Source: B73-G16 sp964448445 (lineage in GTDB: Bacteria > Desulfobacterota > B13-G15). From it: a stretch of 33,133 nucleotides of DNA. Shown here piece by piece: positions 31,096 through 33,133 of the stretch. Every line of letters begins with the position of its first letter. Position 1 is the stretch's first letter. Location of the stretch: positions 1-33,133 of the forward strand of contig CAYVAU010000011.1 of NCBI GenBank assembly GCA_964448445.1, read 5' to 3'. Made by a program: the position numbers and the translations under genes. Under the pieces are notes generated by a model. The model made no database searches and was not told the DNA's origin. It worked only from the letters and a program-made list of their open reading frames with translations.

Positions 31096-32997
31096 TTACA
31101 TGGCCTGCAGTTCATCGGCAAGGGCGGCTATTTCGTCTATAGCTGCCGATATCTGCTCCATCGCGGCCTTCTGTTGCTGGGCAGCCTTGCTGGCCTCATC
31201 CACCGATTTGGATATCTGTTCTGCGGCTGCGGCTATCTGCTGAATACCATTGGCCACCTCGGCGACCACCTCAACGTTGGCCTCAGCACGCTCCTTCACC
31301 TCGTTGAAGGAAACGCTTATCCCTTCAATCTCTTGAGTCAGCCTTGCGATTTCCTCCTTCAACCCTCTGGCCTTTTCCGCTTCGGCCTTGGCACTCGAAA
31401 GCGCCATCTCCAGATCCTCCGTACAAGTGACGATTTGAGTGTTCATGTTCTCGAGGGTCTCCTTTATATTGTCGACGTTCCCCTCTGCCTCCTGGGCAAG
31501 GTCCTTAATGTCACCTGAAACTACCTCGAATCCCTTTCCGTATTCCCCAGCCTTGGCCGCCTCAATGGCCCCAGAGACTGAAAGCATGTTGATCTGAAGC
31601 GTAATCGCGTTGATTTTCTCCACGACCTTGTCCATGGCCTTAACCAACTTGGCCAGATTGCGGAGGCTGGCGATATTCCCGGTCAAACCCTCCTCTATCT
31701 TCAGCACTCCGTCAATCATCCTGCTGATCGCCTGTTCATTTTCTACAAAGAGCCCCTTTAGTCTCTCCATCTTTGTGGTCGAATCCAAAGCCAGCTCGCT
31801 CACCCCCTTCAGGAGGCCTTCCAGATGCCTCACTCCCTTTGCCGCCTCCTCGGTATTCCTTGCCTGTTGCTCGGCTGCAGCACTCAGCTGGCCAAGGGCA
31901 TCCTCAATTTCCTTGGCTGATTTTGTCGACTCCTCCACAGCTGCGGAAAGCTCTTCGGCAGCAGCGGCCAGCTCCGAAGAGGCTTTATCCTCGATGCTGC
32001 TTGACTCCCGTAGCTCCTGGGCCATCCTCCTCAACTCCTCTGCCGCCGAAGATATGTCCGAGAGGGCCTTGTTCTGCTCACCGAGGGTCTTCTCTATCTG
32101 GGTGGAAGCCGAAGCCTGCTGTTCGGCAGCAGCAGCTATCTCTGCACTGCTCTTTTTCAACTCTTCACCGACCTGTAGGCCTTTGGCGAAGGCCTCACTG
32201 GCCTTTCTCGCTGCTTCAGCCACAGCCTTTGCAGCCTCGGCGACCTCATTTAGGTTGCGCAAGACCTCCTCGGCCTCCTGGACCCTCTGCTGCCCCTCCT
32301 CGGCGGCCCTTTTAACCGCATCGACGACCTCTTTAGTAGAGGACTGGATTTTTTCCACGGCCTCCTTTATCTGACGGGCGGCCTTCTCAGCTCCCTCGGC
32401 CAGGATCCTCACCTCATCGGCGACCACAGCAAAGCCCTTGCCATGCTCGCCCGCCTTCTCGGCCTCAATGGCGGCATTTAGGGCTAAAAGGTTGGTCTGA
32501 TCGGAAATCTTGGTAATGGCCTCAACGGCTTCCCCGATCTCGTTGCCCAGCCGCTCAAGCTCCATGATGAGATCAGCACTTCTTTCAGCGGTCTTTGCCG
32601 ATTCACCCACCCCCTTGGCAACCCTTCCGACCTCTTCTGAAAAGGCCTCATTTTTTCGCAGCAGCCCTTCAAAAGCCACAAGCACCTGGGCCATCCTTTC
32701 ATCGGCAGCCTTTAGATCTGCCGCAAGTCCATCAACCGCCTTCTCCGAGGAAGAGGCATTGCGGGCTGCCTCCTCCGCTCCCGAGGCGATCGTCTGCACG
32801 GTCCTCCCAAGCTCCTCAACAGCAGAAGCGGTCTCCTCTACCGAGGCAGCCATCTGCTCGGAACTTGAGGCAAGCCTCTCCACCATCTGCTGCTTTTTGG
32901 CCGAAGTCCTATGGGCCTTCTGTTCCTCTATCCTCTGTTTCAAATTTACACCTTTACCCTTCCTCTCCCCTCTTGGCTGAAGCAACTCCTGAGCCAT
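31096..32997 (-). CDS. Soluble tandem methyl-accepting chemotaxis protein, two signalling hairpins
   Basis: This 633-residue, entirely coiled-coil protein has no membrane segment and no recognisable sensor domain. It contains two receptor signalling domains in series. The first tip (~164-197) is near-canonical: ISDQTNLLALNAAIEAEKAG, then GFAVVADEVR. The second (~464-497) is diverged: LQINMLSVSGAIEAAKAG, then GFEVVSGDIK. Flanking helices are Ala/Glu-rich, with several Glu-Glu or Gln-Gln pairs that could be methylated or deamidated by the neighbouring CheB, CheR and CheD. A GGAGGG site precedes the ATG. It is the first gene of the minus-strand run, behind a promoter region at 33053-33089. It could perceive an intracellular partner or act as an array scaffold. 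Confidence 0.92.
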   Translation of the reverse strand: MAQELLQPRGERKGKGVNLKQRIEEQKAHRTSAKKQQMVERLASSSEQMAASVEETASAVEELGRTVQTIASGAEEAARNASSSEKAVDGLAADLKAADERMAQVLVAFEGLLRKNEAFSEEVGRVAKGVGESAKTAERSADLIMELERLGNEIGEAVEAITKISDQTNLLALNAAIEAEKAGEHGKGFAVVADEVRILAEGAEKAARQIKEAVEKIQSSTKEVVDAVKRAAEEGQQRVQEAEEVLRNLNEVAEAAKAVAEAARKASEAFAKGLQVGEELKKSSAEIAAAAEQQASASTQIEKTLGEQNKALSDISSAAEELRRMAQELRESSSIEDKASSELAAAAEELSAAVEESTKSAKEIEDALGQLSAAAEQQARNTEEAAKGVRHLEGLLKGVSELALDSTTKMERLKGLFVENEQAISRMIDGVLKIEEGLTGNIASLRNLAKLVKAMDKVVEKINAITLQINMLSVSGAIEAAKAGEYGKGFEVVSGDIKDLAQEAEGNVDNIKETLENMNTQIVTCTEDLEMALSSAKAEAEKARGLKEEIARLTQEIEGISVSFNEVKERAEANVEVVAEVANGIQQIAAAAEQISKSVDEASKAAQQQKAAMEQISAAIDEIAALADELQAM

Positions 32998-33052
32998 GCT
33001 TATCCCTCCTCCGTTTGAAAAATTTTGTCCTGGCTTTCATCTAACAGTATTT

Positions 33053-33089
33053 CTAATAAACTTATCGACTCTTCCTGTCAAACTCTTTA
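33053..33089 (-). promoter_or_regulatory. Promoter region of the minus-strand chemosensory operon (sigma-28-like and sigma-70-like)
   Basis: On the minus strand two overlapping elements can be read. The first is sigma-28-like: TAAAGAGT (33089-33082), 12 bases, then GTCGATAA (33069-33062). The -10 matches GCCGATAA at seven of eight bases, with a spacer one base longer than usual. The second is sigma-70-like: TTGACA (33081-33076), 17 bases, then TATTAG (33058-33053), with a perfect -35 and a four-of-six -10. Either would give a leader of roughly 45-60 bases before the ATG at 32997. Which is used cannot be decided from sequence. No other convincing promoter is seen until the one before cheA at 20281. 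Confidence 0.6.
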
Positions 33090-33107
33090 ATTTTTCTAAG
33101 CCAAACT

Positions 33108-33133
33108 AAAAAAAAAAAAAAAAAAAAAAAAAA
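33108..33133. repeat. Homopolymer run of 26 A at the window edge
   Basis: The last 26 bases are all A, ending exactly at the window end. It lies outside the preceding coding and promoter elements. A pure run of this length ending at a sequence boundary is often an assembly or read-tail artefact. A real T-tract on the minus strand upstream of the chemosensory promoter is the alternative. Confidence 0.9.

Overview
The window is an almost gap-free motility and chemosensory region. The organism looks like a diderm bacterium: flgH and flgI encode the L and P rings of an outer-membrane-spanning flagellum. Heavy use of AGG for arginine and ATA for isoleucine suggests a thermophile. The gene order (DUF342, motAB, flgFGAHIJMNKL) and the extra che genes recall Desulfobacterota or Thermodesulfobacteria-like lineages. 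That placement is inference and low confidence.

Plus strand, 1-10155: the 3' part of a FapA/DUF342 gene, the stator genes motA and motB, then a compact flagellar set flgF-flgG-flgA-flgH-flgI-flgJ-flgM-flgN-flgK-flgL (rod, rings, rod cap, anti-sigma-28 factor, chaperone, hook-filament junction). A sigma-54-type -24/-12 element lies before flgF. A sigma-28-type promoter lies inside the end of flgJ, directly before flgM.

Plus strand, 10195-16877: a chemotaxis block of cheY, a 758-residue CheA-like protein with a ruined kinase core, cheR, cheD, an HDOD protein, a second cheY, a cheX-like phosphatase and cheB.

Minus strand, 32997 down to 16849: fifteen tightly packed genes. In transcription order they encode a tandem-MCP protein, a triple-CheW protein, CheB, a HEAT-repeat protein, CheR, two single-domain response regulators, a histidine kinase, an unrecognised coiled-coil protein, CheY, a large CheA, an HD-GYP protein, a canonical CheA, CheW and a soluble MCP. 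Sigma-28-like elements precede the first gene and the canonical cheA. This run meets the plus-strand cheB tail to tail with overlapping 3' ends.

Together the genes build the flagellar rod, rings and hook-filament junction, drive the motor, and appear to feed it from at least two chemosensory circuits with soluble receptors. The least ordinary items are: the CheA-like pseudokinase with a tandem MshEN-like (possible c-di-GMP-binding) motif; the 491-residue protein with a CheZ-like DxxxQ motif; the double-MCP and triple-CheW proteins; and the sigma-54/sigma-28 promoters that predict a flagellar hierarchy. No RNA genes, CRISPR arrays or insertion sequences were seen, and no gene-free stretch exceeds 300 bases. 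The window ends in a run of 26 A, probably a contig edge.
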